NCBI RefSeq assembly: GCF_000002425.4 | Contig: NC_037275.1 | Coordinates: 13,745,987-13,809,986, forward strand | Length of the DNA: 64,000 bases | Direction of reading: 5' to 3' | Source: Physcomitrium patens | Taxonomy: Eukaryota > Streptophyta > Bryopsida > Funariales > Funariaceae | In this document: in pieces, positions 13,773 to 27,512 of the stretch | Layout of the letters: each line of letters opens with the position of its first letter | How positions within the stretch are numbered: position 1 is the first letter of the stretch | The notes under the pieces: generated by a model | Database searches by the model: none | Told to the model about the DNA's origin: nothing | What the model saw: only the letters and a program-made list of their open reading frames with translations | Translations under genes and position numbers: made by a program

Positions 13773-14588
13773 GGGGAATATTAAATCAACCCATCTAAAT
13801 CTTAAATCAACCCTCTATGATGGTACCACAAATATTTGAAGGCTCAAACACTCAAGGCTCTTCTTAGCCACTATGAATAATACATATTAGGTATTGGTTT
13901 TCCACAAGTAGAATATCATATTGCTAGAAAATCCTTTACTATAAAATAGCTGATCTATTGTCAACCACCCCCCATTTCTAACATATAGGCTTATCTAATT
14001 CCATTAGTCTGGCAATAAGGTTTGACATTTTATTGACTAAAAATAAGTTGGGACTGATTAAAATAATATTAAGATGTGAGCAATGAATAAAATTTATTAT
14101 ATTTGGAATAGATATGCATGAATTATTAATAGGTGGTAATTTTTGATTAGTTGGAGTAGAATAATATTATAATTAGGTACCACACTTCTCTTGGTAGCAT
14201 TAATAGTTGCTACACATCATAATTTTATAAAAGTTGGATTCTTATTTTTTTAACCCACCACCACTTGGAAATAGGTAGGCCTATATGTCCAAAATGGATT
14301 AAAAAGAATCTTTAGCTGAAATATTTATATAAAATCTATTTTAATGAAAAATTATGTAAAAATACTTATTATCAATTTGATTTCTATTTTTCTATGTGGA
14401 AGTTTTTTTTTTTTTTTTTTCCATTTTTACACCTACTAGATATATGTTAAAATGCTTAAATTATTGGAAATGGATTGTCTACTTTAGAAGACTTGAGATT
14501 GGCCAAAAGAAGCCTTGGGGTGGTTTCAAACCACAAAGTTATGAGGTGGGTAGATTTAAGATTTAGATAGGTTGATTTGATACTCTCT
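13773..14588. mobile_element. MITE-like inverted-repeat element, ~0.8 kb
   Basis: The ends are imperfect inverted repeats of roughly 60-90 bp. The left end carries ATCAACCCATCTAAATCTTA; the right end reversed carries ATCAACCTATCTAAATCTTA. Further matches occur around AATCTACCC/AATCAACCC and CAAGGCT. The outermost left bases are GGGGAATATTA, identical to the right end of the 5622-7701 element. The interior is AT-rich, has a T-tract near 14402-14420 and no coding capacity. Flanking AT-rich sequence gives only a weak candidate target duplication. Confidence 0.65.
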
Positions 14589-16329
14589 CAAAAATATTAG
14601 TTCTAAAATAATTCAACCAAACTCTAAGTTTGACTTTTAAATGATTAAAGTTAATTTTATTATTTAAAAATATTTATGATTCATCTAAAAAATATATTGT
14701 TATATGATATTTCATACAAAAATTAAAAATCATTGAATAAATCTATAAATAGAAAATAATAGAAAATATTCTGAATATTTATAAGATATTTTTTATCGAT
14801 AATAATTTCAGTAATAATAATATATTAAATATAGTTTCTTTAATTTATATTAGTATGATACATGTTAAATAAAAAGAATTAAAGTTTTTTTAGAAATTAT
14901 TTGAATCTCAAAAAATTAGTGAATTATAATTTAAGAATTATTTTTATAATAAGTATGATTTTAGATTATTTTTATATTTATGACATAAGAAAAAAGTAAG
15001 TACATATTAAAAAAAATAATAAACTCTCTTTCTATTAGATGGTTTTGAAAAAAAATCTATAATTTATGTAATTTTTTAAATATTTTTATTTTAATTATCT
15101 TATAATTTTTTTAAGAATATCTATTAATAAAAAAATTTAAAATAAAAATAATCCTAAAAATAATACTAAATAAATACTAAAATATAGGAAAAAACCAAAA
15201 TCTTATTAGAAAAATCTTTTATATCACTTTATGTTTTAATACAAAGAAAAATACTTTGCCTACCATATCACAAGTTAGATATGTATTATTTTTATTTTTT
15301 TTTAGCTAGATAAATGGTGTTTTCTTATAAAATATTTCAGATAAATTCATCTTAGGTATAATTCTACCAAAATCAAATTTCTTCTAAGTATTTCATTTTA
15401 AGTATTTGATAAATAATTAATGTATTATTTGCATAATTATGGTAAATCCATTTGAATCTCAAACTTAAAACACATTATCAAATTTTTGTTCTAAAGTAAA
15501 AAAAATCCAAAAGTTACTTCTAAATATCTCAATATATTTTCAATTTATAAATTTCTTGCTCTCTTTGTCTCTCTCTTTTTCTTTGTTTGTTTTGTTTTGT
15601 TTTGTTTTTTTTTTCTCTCTCTATATCTATTATAAAATACATCAAGGGAGGTATAAATCAACGAGATAAATTAGAGAGATAAATTGGTTTTTTGATTGAT
15701 TGCATTACTTAATCATTATTATTTTCTATCTAAACTTTATAATAAAACAAAAATTTTGATGAAAACAATTCAACCAATTAGAGGTTAAATATGAGTTTAA
15801 GTTGAAATTAAAAAGAGGTTGTCAACCCTATTGACTACAAGCACCAAATTAACTACCTTAGAGATAAGAATTTTCTACTTTTAATAATAAGAAATTGTGT
15901 ATGTTCCTTTATTGATCACTATTGCAGCAATTTTCGACTCAATGTAGAGGTTTTTTTAGAAGTTGTCATATTGATTAATAAGTTGAAGTTGTAGGCACCT
16001 CCAACTATAAAATTTATATTCTATTGAAGATTATATGGTGATTTTATGCTTCACCATTAATACTATCTTTTATGGACTTTCTCTTAAAGACTATAGGTTT
16101 TCATTAATGAAACAATGTTAGTGTCAAGGACATAAATCTCAAAGAAAGAAATCCTCAATACACTCTTGTGTTACTTGAAAAGACTAAGAAATCATTCAAA
16201 GATGGTAATATATTGAATTAGAATGGCTATTACCAAAGATAAGAAGATTAAAAAGTCTTGAAATAAGACTAAGCACTAGAAAGGTATTAACAAAAGTGAA
16301 GAAGGCTACACTCTTGCATCTATATATAT
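14589..16329. other. AT-rich intergenic DNA, no gene seen
   Basis: Highly AT-rich with a pyrimidine-rich simple stretch near 15555-15640 (CTCT, TTTGT and T runs). No exon, RNA gene or terminal repeat is recognisable. The last bases (TATAT) flank the 5' LTR of element A1. Confidence 0.65.
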
Positions 16330-16830
16330 TGTAACATGATATAGATAAGATAATTGTTTAGATAGTAATAACCATGGAAGTTTCTAAAATTGGGGTTAAA
16401 TTAGAAGATCAAGTAGGATCTACCATAGAACATTTTAGAAAGAATTTAGGATAGTTATTTAAGTAGAGCCCATCATGGAACCTTCTAGAAAAAAACTTAC
16501 GGCAGTTATCTAGGTGGAATCCACCACCTAGGAACATTCTAAAAAGTCTAGGGTAGTAGGATAAGATATAAAGAGGATTGTTTAGAGCCTTTTGGGGCAT
16601 TTGATTAGGTATGGCTTAAGACCCTTTTCTTAGTAAAATTTGGTTTTGTATCTTTCAGTTTAGGTCTATTCTATTTTATTTCGGCTTGCTTATTTTTGTC
16701 CTTCATGTCCTATTTTATTTAATTCCATTTAGTTTTTCTCTCATATGTTTTGTCCTATATTGTGATGAAACTTTATGTTGTTGTGGATTAAAAGGATTTT
16801 AGATTTTTGAGATAGTCTGGTCTTATTTCA
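16330..16830 (+). repeat. 5' LTR of element A1
   Basis: Starts TGTAACATGATATAG and ends TTATTTCA. The same sequence recurs, diverged, at 35700-35962 and in reverse at 35963-36468. The following TAGTATTAGAG resembles the tRNA-iMet primer site TGGTATCAGAG. The left flank is TATAT. Confidence 0.85.
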
Positions 16831-18034
16831 TTAGTATTAGAGTGAGTGTTACACTGTTTACTTTTGGTAGCGTATCAATAATCATCATCTAATCTAAGGT
16901 TAGTTATTATGGTTACATTGAATATTGTGTTGAGGCTATTATGAGGTACTCTTAAAAAATCAATTGGGAGGAGAAAAGACATTGTAATAGTAGAATCCAG
17001 CAAAGAAATTATAGTATGAAAGATAGGACAGAGCAATCTCAGATTAAAGCTCAAATACAACACCTCTTAGGTGAGATAGCTACTTAATAAGGCCAAATAG
17101 AAGCATCAAGGTCAAGAGAGTTGACATCTCCTAGATTGAAATTGAGTAAGCTTAGTACATACTCTGAGACTTCTAGACAAGAAGATGTGTATCAATGGCT
17201 CTTCAACATGTAATAATACGTCTAATTATCTAGGGCAAATACCATTGAAGGAATTATATATGCAGCCAATTATTTGAAAGATGCGGCAACCATTTGGTGG
17301 CGACATCAAATTGAAAGTTATAGAGCTTAAGGTGGATTTTGTGATTGAGAGGAGTCTGAGACCAAGTTTAGAAAATAATTTGGCCCATCAATGCAAAGAA
17401 GATAACATGTGATCAGTTGACAAATCTTATACAATTTAGATTAGTTGTGAGCCATTGAATTGACTCACTTTGATATTTAGTATAAAAAATACACTTATTG
17501 TGCTTAAAACACAAATTTTATGAAAATTTTAATATTAGAATTTTAGAAAAAAATATAAAATAGATTATTAATAGCAAATATGCAATCTAGGATAGAATTT
17601 AGTAAGAAAAGACTATAATGAATATATTTATCTAGTTAGCTAGTAGTAGAAGAATTACAAAGGAATTAGTCTTGGTGTCAAAAAAGAAAAATGTAAATAT
17701 GGTGAGGTTTAATTATGATGATTTTAAAGATTTTTTCCAAATTCAATAAATCCAAGAGGCAAAGTGATTCTTCTAATTTATGGAAGCCTTTCAAATGAAA
17801 TGGATGCATCAAATGCATCATGTGGAGTGAAGAAAATAAGATCAACATTGTTTCTTTTAAAGTACAAGTAGAGAAATGGAATTCTCATTTTTTGAAGAAT
17901 TTTACAAATATTGCCTAAATCCTTGTAAGTAAAAAACCTTCATAAAAGTTACAAAGGAGCATAGATTGATGAATTTGAGTAGTAAATCTTAGCATAAAAA
18001 GGTATTTTAAACGCAATGGTTAAGTTAGATTTAT

Positions 18035-18037
<3 letters not shown>

Positions 18038-18067
<30 letters not shown>

Positions 18068-19660
18068 CCTACTTACAAGAGCCATCAGCCTTCGTCATGA
18101 AATTAGTTCTTGGATAAAGGAAGGCCATAGATTTACATTAGGGATCTTAGAGATCAAGGGTGGAGATGTGGCCGCCCTTCTACAAGCCACCACTCAATTG
18201 TATAAGAGTGGTTTGGTTTCCAAAGCCTCTCTCTCTCTTTCTTTTGATGCAGGCAAAGCCCTGCCAAAGTATGGTCTCAATTCTAATCCTAATCTTAATT
18301 TTTTATTTCTTTCTTGATCTTAGATCTCATTGTGAACTTTAGGAATATATGAAAATTAGTTTTTTTATCGTCAATGGGGCTTGTTGTGGTTTAAAAGGCA
18401 CCCTTTTGCAATTAGTGGTCACCAACCATTTCTTTAGTCAAAAAGGTTTGAGGGGCCTCGGATTTCCTTCAATTAGTCTGTAATTTTTTATGATTTTTAA
18501 GTGAATATTTTTCATCACATAGCCCTTGTTATTAGCTTTTCAACTAAGGCCTACTCAATTTGGAGTTAAACCAAATTTTTGGTGAATTTTTGAGTGCAAA
18601 AGGCGGCTACTTTGGCAGTTTCAATAACCCAACTTTGAGAAGGCATTTCTCAGTTCTACTTGATGGAATCACTTTGAAATTTTGGAAGTATAAGAAACTT
18701 AAGCTTAACTTCCATTGGCGTAGATTGCATTAAATTTGAAGCAGTTTTGAATTTTTTAAAAAATTTTGAGTGAAAGGAGTCGGCTACAGCAGTAGCCTAA
18801 TGTTCCAAATTTGAAGAAGCATTTCTAGCAGCTTAGGTATTAGATTGCTACGAAAATTTCAGAGCAAGAGCGCCTTGAAGTTAAATTTCCAATAAAATAA
18901 AAATCACTAGATTTAAAGCTAATTTGGAGTTTTGGCAAATTTTGGAGTAAAAAGAGGGTGCTTCCTTCAATACTTAGGGGTTGTTAAGGTACTTCCGCTT
19001 GTATCTCTCTTTATTTTATTTTATTTTATTTACAGTAACTTATAACTTTTATATTTTACTTTTGGCTTTAATTTTTAACTTTTAATCTTCTCTTTTTTAC
19101 TTTTTTTTTATTTTAATCTTTATTTTTTATTACTTTTTATTTTATTTTTACTTTTAAACTTACTTTTAACTTTTAACTTTCAATTTTTAATCCAACCTTT
19201 AAAAAATTTATAGTTACTATGGAGTAAAGATAATAACTTATTTAATTATTTTTACCATCAATTAATTAAGAAATAAAAATTTATATATTTTTAATAATGA
19301 TAAAATAATAAAATAATAAAAAGTAATAAAAACGACCTAATAAAATAAAATAAAATAAAATAAAACCAAATTATCTAATTAAAAGTAAAAGAAAGAAATA
19401 TTTTGCATGAAATTAAGGAATGAATTATCATTGTGAATGTCAGTAATATTAAAAGATTTGATTAATAACTTAGTATTTAAGAAGAAAAAATAATAAATAG
19501 ATTAGAATTTAAACAATAGATTTATTTTTAAATTCACATAATTAATTCACTTATTGTGAGTTAGAATAAACTTCCAATTAGTATAGGTTTATTTTAGCTC
19601 ACATTAGTGCAAGATTTTATGTCTTGATTCAAGACCCTATGTTTCTAAATTTGTAATATT
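18038..19660 (-). other. Insertion of unknown type inside A1 gag, minus orientation suggested by poly(T)
   Basis: A run of about 30 T at 18038-18067 abruptly replaces gag-like sequence, which resumes near 19660. Read on the minus strand, this is an insertion ending in poly(A), as left by LINE/SINE-type or retrocopy insertion. Next to the poly(T) is a GC-richer stretch (18068-18330), then degenerate ~180 bp repeats (18565-18965), then very simple T/A-rich sequence (19000-19350). I see no reverse transcriptase, RNA-gene box or host exon. The right boundary is uncertain. Confidence 0.4.
18565..18965. repeat. Degenerate tandem repeat, ~180 bp period
   Basis: Units begin near 18565, 18745 and 18925. 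Each shows a TTTTGAGTG- or TTTTGGAGT-like stretch, then AAA(A/G)G and a GGCTAC-like block. The first two continue with CAA..TTTGA(G/A)(A/G)AGGCATTTCT-like and (A/T)TTTC/GAAATTT blocks. The third is cut short. Confidence 0.6.
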
Positions 19661-22600
19661 TTAGAGGGAGAGATGATGGATCGATTCCTACAAGATTTGA
19701 AACTTGGAATCTAGTGACAAGTAGAACTAAGGAATCCACAAGCATTCGAAGAAGCAATTCGAATTGTACAGAGGATCAATACTATAGATTTCAAAAATTG
19801 TGGAGTACAATCTATAGTACAAAGTCCTATGTTGCTATCTAATATTACGACACAACAACTAATGCCAATAGAAATTGATGCCTTATAAGGATCATTGATA
19901 TTACAAAGACAAAAAATATTGGTATAAAAGGGATTATATTTTTATTGTTGAGAGCTAGGCCATCAAATCAAAGGTTGTTCTAAATGTCAAAATACAAGCA
20001 CCAACAAGAGAAGGCAGGTTCACACTCTCAATACTCACCAAATTGATAATGAGTTAGAGCAAGAAAATGGAGCTCTTCAGTAAAGGCACTGATGGCGAGT
20101 ACTAGAGATAGCTATTATGTCTCAGAGATAAATGGCATGGCCTTGTACAATTATAAAAAGAATCAACTAATGAATCTAACAGGACTACTAAGAAGACAAC
20201 TATGTCGAGTGCTTGTAGATTGTGGCTCTACAGAAAATTGCATCTCAATTGAAATTGCCGACTGGCTTGGAATTAAAATTAATGCAATCAAGGAAGAAAG
20301 TATATACCTTATAGATGACCGAGAGAACATATTGAGTGAGACATGTAAAAAAGAAACCTTGAAATTGACAGACGCTTATATCTTAAGAGAGAGATTCAAG
20401 GTGACAAAACTAAGTTATGATGTTATCCTTGGTATACCATAGCTAGAGATGCAAAACAAGTAAGTTGATTGGATAACAAGGACAATTCTTTTTAAAGGTG
20501 GAGGACGTAAGGTGATTCTTTGTACGTCTATATGAAGTAAAGAAGAAAGACAATTCATAATCAAAGACTTATTCACAGGAATCACCTTTATGAAGAAGTA
20601 AATACAATATGACCAACCGGTATGTATGGTGGTTTCAAATCTTGCATCAGTGGTAGAGAAGACAACCAAAGGAGTAGAACATATAAAGTAACTCATATGG
20701 GAATAGCAAGATGTCTTTTGAATTGACCTATCTAGTGATATACCTCTTGATCGAGGTACCCCCTTTCAAATAGAACTATTACTTGGAGCCAAATCAATAA
20801 ATAGACCAATTTATCACCTAGCACTAAAAGTACTTGAAGAGCTACAAAAAACATTGGATAAACTTTTAAAGAAAGACCTCATTTGAGAAAGTACATTACC
20901 ATGGAGAGCACATATATTCTTTGCACCTAAGAAAGATGGTGGACTTTGCCTTTGCATCGACTATCGAGGCCTCAATAAGCAGATTATTAAAAATACATAT
21001 CTACTTCTATGTATGGATGATCTTCTTGACCAACTTTAAGATGCAACTATCTTTAGTAAATAGGATCTTTGGAGCAGATATTGGTAAACATCTATTGCAA
21101 GAGTAGATGTAAAAAAGATGGTATTTTATACATGCTATAGGTATTTTGAATTATTGATTTTATTCTTTGGCCTCACCAATACTCCAGCCTCTTTTATGGG
21201 TCATATAAAAAAATTGTTTTGAGACCTTTTGGACTAATATATAGTTGTTTTCATTAGTGATATCCTTGTATATAGTAAGACCTCTGAAGAGTATGAGTAA
21301 TACCTACGAAAAATGCTATGCCAATTGTAAAATAGTTACTTTTATTGCAAGCAATGAAAATATAAACTTTAAAAGTCAAAAGTCTTCTTTTTGGAATATA
21401 TGATATCTTCCAAAGGTGTACGTATGGAGCAAGATAAGATAAATGCAATCGAGGATTGGCCAACTCTCAAGGATACTTCTGAAATTTGCTCATTTTTAGG
21501 CCTTTTTGGTTACTATCACCATTTTATTTGACAATTTATTCACATTGCCACTTCATTGATAAACCTATTGAAAAAAGGTACCTCATTTGAATGAAAACTG
21601 GAGCATCAAAATGCCTTTGATAAGTTAAAAGAGACACTTATTATTACTCTAGTATTATATCCATATAATCTTTATCTTTCTTATATACTTGACATTGATG
21701 CTTTCAACTTTGCTATTGGAGCGGTCCTTCAATAAGACTTTAGTAGGAGCCTTCAACCTATGACATATAAATCACACAAGCTCAGAAGGGCAATGTACAA
21801 TTACTCAGCATGTAATTGAGATCAATTAGCAATTGTATATGCTACAAAGGTGTGGCAACACTATCTATTAGAAAAGCCAATAGTTGTTTGAACTGACCAT
21901 TGATCCTTGCTATATGATTTGCATCTGAAAAATATGAAATTACGACATTATGATTAGGAAGAAAAATTGCAGCTTTTTGATATTCAGCTTGAGTATAAGT
22001 AAGGGTGATAACATATAATGCCATATAACTTATGATGGAGATTAGACTTGAAGGACAAATTAGGAGACAAGGCAGATGTTGCTACCATTAGTAGTGTCCT
22101 TTTAGATCTAATCAAAGAGGTAGAATGGAAGGAAGCTACATATTAAGATGCTTATTTCAAGATGATTAGCGATCGACTAAAAGTGGGCGATACATAATAT
22201 CAAGATTACATTCTTAATGTTGGTTTGCTCTATTTCAAGAAGCAAATTTATGTATCCAACAATGCTAAACTCTGAAAGCGCATACTTTAAAAAAGACATG
22301 ACATCTTAATATCTGAATATCTAGAATGAAAAAAGATTTTAGAATGGATCTTAAGGACATGATTTTAGACAGGTTTGGATTATGATGTTTGAGCCTTAGT
22401 ACACTCCAGCGAGTCATGTCAACATAACAAAGCATGTAATACATTATTTTTTGGATTATTTTAGCCAATTTTACTATCTACGACATGTTGGGAGTATGTG
22501 ACTATGGATCTCATTACGTGTTTGCTGCAGATATCTCATAATCATATTTTGGTTGTGTCATGGACATACATATTTAACTTGATAATTATTTAAATAATAA

Positions 22601-23024
22601 GAATAGATAGAAGTAAGTGAAAGTAGATAAATATGATAATATCTTGTAGAAAGCTTCTTAGAAGCTTCATAAATAGTGCTTTGCCTTTATACATGTCTAT
22701 AGGTGATTGGTAGGTTGAAAACTTCGCCAACAAAGATGCCACATATTAACATATTGACTACTTGTAGCACACTTATTGGACATATGGTGTACACTTAAGA
22801 AACTTGCCTTGCAAATTAGACATGTGTCTTGTAAGTTAGACACATATTAGAGGTCCTATAGCATGTCGCCACATAGTTTTTAATTAAGTAATATATATAG
22901 AGGTAAGAGTGAGGTCTTCTTCATTCTTGTCAACTCCTTTCTTGCTATTAGTCTAGTTTCAAGAGTCTTATATTTTTTAGTCTTTAGCAATAGCAATTTC
23001 AATTCTTTCTTGAATATACATACT

Positions 23025-23519
23025 TGTCACGGACACAAAATACAGACTTGAAATCTAACAAGAAGTTCAAGAAGAAGTGGCAAAACTAGATTAAACAGAT
23101 GAGTACAAGAACAACACCAGAAAGGTGAGCTAGAACTCCAAGAGATGTGTTGTCGAGACTGAAGAACTCTTCAGCCTCGATCCCTATATATACTCCTACT
23201 TAGGAAGCTTCTCGAGCTACTTCTATTAACTACGAAGCTTCTAAAAGGTTCCAGAGGCTTCCTTTCTAGAAGGTTCTAGAAACTTCTTGAGCTACTTCTA
23301 TTAACTAGGAAGCTTCTAGAAAGTTTCAGGGGATTCCTTTCTAGAAGCTTCTAGAAACTTTTCTTCTAGAAGGTTCCAGAGACTTCCTTTCTAGAAGCTT
23401 CTAGAAACTTCTCTCTAAAAGGTTCCAGAGGCTTCTCTTCTAGAAGGTTCCATAGGCTTGTTTTCTAGAAGGTTCTAGAAACTTCTCTCTAGAAAGTTCT
23501 AAGGAATATGTCCCTAACA
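23025..23519 (-). repeat. 3' LTR of element C
   Basis: 495 bp, TG...CA on either strand (TGTCACGGACAC to TCCCTAACA on plus). It carries 11 copies of TTCTAGAA by eye between 23264 and 23500. The internal side is a polypurine tract (AAAGGAGGGGGTGA on minus). Confidence 0.95.
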
Positions 23520-24036
23520 TCACCCCCTCCTTTAGCTTCGAGGTCTCTGAGAAGCAATGTTTTTGATCAGTACCAACGCAAGAAAATGAAGATCTGTCAC
23601 ATAACTTCTGCTATGAACTCCAACTGTTGTTCACGAGGCAAGTGGTTCATCGACCCTTGAAGCCAACGGTAGTGGCCCACGCCTTCGACTTCTGACCAAG
23701 CATGAACTTCCGTGTCCTCATTGTGAAATTATCCTGGAAACACGCCTTCTGGTTGACCATCGTAAGCAGGCTCGATCTCAAATACGATCACCAGTGATCG
23801 CTTACTTGGTATCTTCCATCCTCGTCGTGGTACATGTAGTTCTTCATCTCGGGGTCGCCTTCATGACCTACTCGATTGCGATACTCTGACTGGCATAGTA
23901 TCTATCTCTTGGCTATCCATATCAAAAGACCAAACTATGATCTATCTTGGAGAAAATAACTACATCAACTATGAATTTTGCTAGTGCTCTCCTCTTTTCT
24001 TATATTGTTGGGAGAACAAGCTTCAGAAAGAAGCTA

Positions 24037-27000
24037 TCATCGAATTGATTTAGGTTTATCAGAATGTCGTTGATGAAACTCCTGTACCTTTTGTGGCGCA
24101 TTCGCAAGATTTTCAGTTGGCTCCCACGTTCGCTCATTAATGTCATAGCCACACCAATGAACAAGATATTCTAACTTTCCCCACCTTCGCCGTGAATCCA
24201 ATACCTTTTCAACCTCGTATTCTTCGCAGTTCTCGATTTCAATACTAGGTAGCGGACATTGCACTCTTCCAGGAAAAGATGACTCTCGATAAGGTTCCAA
24301 CAGAGAAACATGAAAGACTGGATGTACCTTCATAGAAGCCGGTAACTCCAGTCGGTATGCCACTGGATTAATTTGCTTCTGGATGATAAATGGTCCCAAT
24401 CTTCGATAGTCCAACTTATCACATGGTCGCTTGGTCTTGATATTTCTTCGAAGAAGCCAGGCTTTGTCTCCAACTTTGAAAGTAGGTGGTGGATTCCGAA
24501 ATCTATCTGTAGACGTCTTATAGGATTCTTGAGCGGATTGTAATTGAAGCTTCAACATAGTTTGAAGCTCTGATAGTTGCTTCGCAAATCCTTCAGCTGC
24601 TGGATTGTTATTTGTTGACGGACTCAATAAATCAAGCTTCGGATGATACCCATAGTTGGAAAAGAATGGTGTTTGTTGAGTCGACGCATGGAGGGTGTTG
24701 TTATATGCAAACTCGGCTAGCGGTAGATATGCAGTTCAATCGTCTTGCTGATAGTTGATGCTGCATCGTAAGTACTGCTGCAAGACTTGATTCATCCGTT
24801 CCGTTTGGCCATCAGTTTGAGGATGAAAAGCTGAAGAAAGCTTGATATCCACCTTCAATATCCCAAAGAGAGATCTCCAAAACTTTGACACGAACTGGGT
24901 ACCTCGATCTGATATGATATCATCTGGTAGTCCATGATATCGATACACATTATCGAGAAAGAGTCTTGTTGTGACTTTACTGGACGATGTCTTCTTACAA
25001 GGAACAAAGTGTGCCATCTTCGTAAGCCGATCTACCACGACAAAGATGCTGTCAAATGAGTTTGATGATGGCAAGTCCGTGATGAAGTCCATAGAAATTG
25101 AAGACCATGGTCGACGTGGAATTGGCAATGGCTGTAGAAGTCCATAAGGGCGATGCCGAGGATTCTTAGATCTTGAACAGATGTCACAAGAGAGGACAAA
25201 ATCTTTCACATCCTTTCACATTTGGGACCACCAAAAATCTCGGGAAATAAGCTCCAAGGTCTTGTTGAATCTAAAATGTCCTGCAGCTGGAAAATCATGG
25301 CGAGATTGAAGAACTCGGAGTCGTGCTAGTCCTTTTGGAATGTACAATCGCTCTTCAAAGTATAAAAAATCTCCCTCCACGTTGAACTTGTCGTCATTGG
25401 TACGTTGCTTGATATCAATGGCTATTGAATCTTTAATGGTCATAGCACGTACATGGTTTAGGAAGTCAGCATCAAATGATACAATAGTAGCACAAAGTTG
25501 AAATCTCTCTGGCTTCAATAACGTTGTACATTGTTGATCAAACGCTGCTTCTCCAGCCTTTGGTGCAAGATACGATCTCCTTGATAAAGCATCGGATAGT
25601 CCTTGCTGCCTTCCAAATCGATAAGTGATAACAAAATCGAATCTAGATAGCGACATATTCCACCGAGCTTGACGCCGATTTAAAACTCGAGCCGTCATGA
25701 AATACTCTAAATTCTTGTGATCCATATATACGGTTACTGGATGTGCAGGTCCTTCAAGAAAGTGACGCCTTTCTTCGAAAGAATCCACTATAGCAAGAAG
25801 TTCCTTATCGTGGATCTCATAATTGATTTCAGCAGCAGAGAACTTCCGAGAATAGAATGCAACTGGATAGAGCTTCTTATCTTCATTCATTTGTGAAAGT
25901 ACAGCTCCCAAAGCAAAATCTGAAGCATCAGTTTCTAAATAGAAGGCCTTTGTAAAGTCTGGATGTACCAAAATTGGAGCTGTAGTAAATGCTGTCTTCA
26001 AATCTTGAAACGCCTTCTCCGCCAAAGGTCCCCATTCCAACTTATCCTTGCATGTTAATCGAGTGAGAGGAGCAGCAACTTGAGAATAATTCTTGATGAA
26101 GATCCGATAGAAGTTAAAAAAACCAAGAAAGCATTGTACATCTCTAACCGTCTTCGGAACCTCCCAAGACATGATTGCTTCTACTTTCTTGGGGTCCATC
26201 TTCAAACCTTCTGTAGTCGCAATGAATTCCAAAAATTCCATCTCCGTCTGGTGAAATAAACACTTTTCTAATTTGGCATATAGTCCTCGCTTGCGTAGTT
26301 TCTCCAAGACCAAACGAACATGCTCCTCATGCTCTTCCTCATTTTTAGAGAATATTAGAATATCGTCAAAGTAGATGACAACAAAATCGTCGAGGTGTTC
26401 TCGAAAGATGTCATTCATCATATGTTGGAAAACCGCTGGAGCATTGGTAAGACCAAAAGGCATGACATTATATTCAAAATGACCATACCTTGTACGGAAT
26501 GCTGTCTTCCACTCATCTCCTTCCTTGATTCGTACGAGATTATAAGCTCCCCTTAGATCAATTTTTGTAAAGATCTTCGCATGTCCAAGTTGTTCTAAGA
26601 GACTAGAAATCAAGGGTAATGGGTAACGATTTTTCTTTGTTACCTTGTTGAGGCCTCGATAGTTCACACACATCCGTAATGATCCATCTTTCTTCTTCAC
26701 AAATAAGATGGGTGCTCCAGCTGATGATTTTGAATGACGAATGAAGTTCTTGGCTAGATTCTTGTCGATGTACTTTCGTAACTCTGCCAACTCTATTTGC
26801 GATAGATTGTAGATTGGGCCAAAAGGTGGTTGTGCTCCTTCTTGCAAGTCTATGGCACAATCATATGGTCGGTGTTCCGGTAGTATGTCGGCGTTCTTCT
26901 TTTGAAACACGTCTTCAAAATCTTTATATTGCTCCGGTATACTTGCTGTTGAGATCTTCTCCTCGGTAGTTGGAGCCGCATAAATGACAAATGGAGTGCC

Positions 27001-27507
27001 TTCCTTAGATGATCTTATAAACGCTCTTGCTCCAATGAATAAGGATTTCTTTTTTCGAGGTTTTTTATTAGGTTTTTTCTTGGGTGGTTTTGTGGGAAAA
27101 GTCATCTTCCGCAACCTCCAATCTATCAATGGATTATGTTTTTCCAACCAAGAAAGACCAAGAATAATAGGATTTGATGGGGTTCTAATAATATTAAAAA
27201 TAATATGACTACTATGATCTTTAAACGTTACTTCTATAGGTTTTGATTCATGGGTGATGCTACCAGACAATAAAGGTCGCCCATCTATGACCTCAACATG
27301 AACAGGTTTTGATTTTTGTACTAAAGGGATCTTATGACGCTTTGTAAATTCTTCGTCTAAAAAACAAGCAGATGCTCCTGAGTCTAGTAGTGCTAAGGTT
27401 CTCAGTTTTTGAGGGCCGATAAATAGAGGGATTGTAAAACAAAGTGCAGGTTGGGCAGAAAGAAAGGAACCTGATTGTTGTTGGGATATTTCATTGTCCA
27501 GCCACAC
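24037..27507 (-). pseudogene. pol region of element C (fossil)
   Basis: Domains in sense order: aspartic protease (ALLDSGASACF, near 27390); reverse transcriptase (about 26715-26220, active-site YFDD near 26370); RNase H (about 25950-25580, ETDASDFALGAVLSQ); integrase H2C2 zinc finger (from about 25280) and DDE core with SMDFITDLP, DRGTQFVS and HPQTDGQTERMNQ (to about 24736); integrase C-terminal domain; chromodomain (about 24250-24060, [17 protein letters not shown]). The chromodomain places it in the chromoviruses. It is nearly whole, with a few breaks. Confidence 0.9.
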
Positions 27508-27512
27508 GGTTC

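Noticed and set aside
18160-18342. A 60-codon host-like gene next to the poly(T)
   Set aside because: Low-complexity hydrophobic tail, no homologue recognised, and no sign of exon structure.
23205-23500. CRISPR-like array of short repeats
   Set aside because: The repeats are heat-shock-like half-sites inside an LTR with irregular spacing, in a plant nuclear sequence; the same array lies in the partner LTR.
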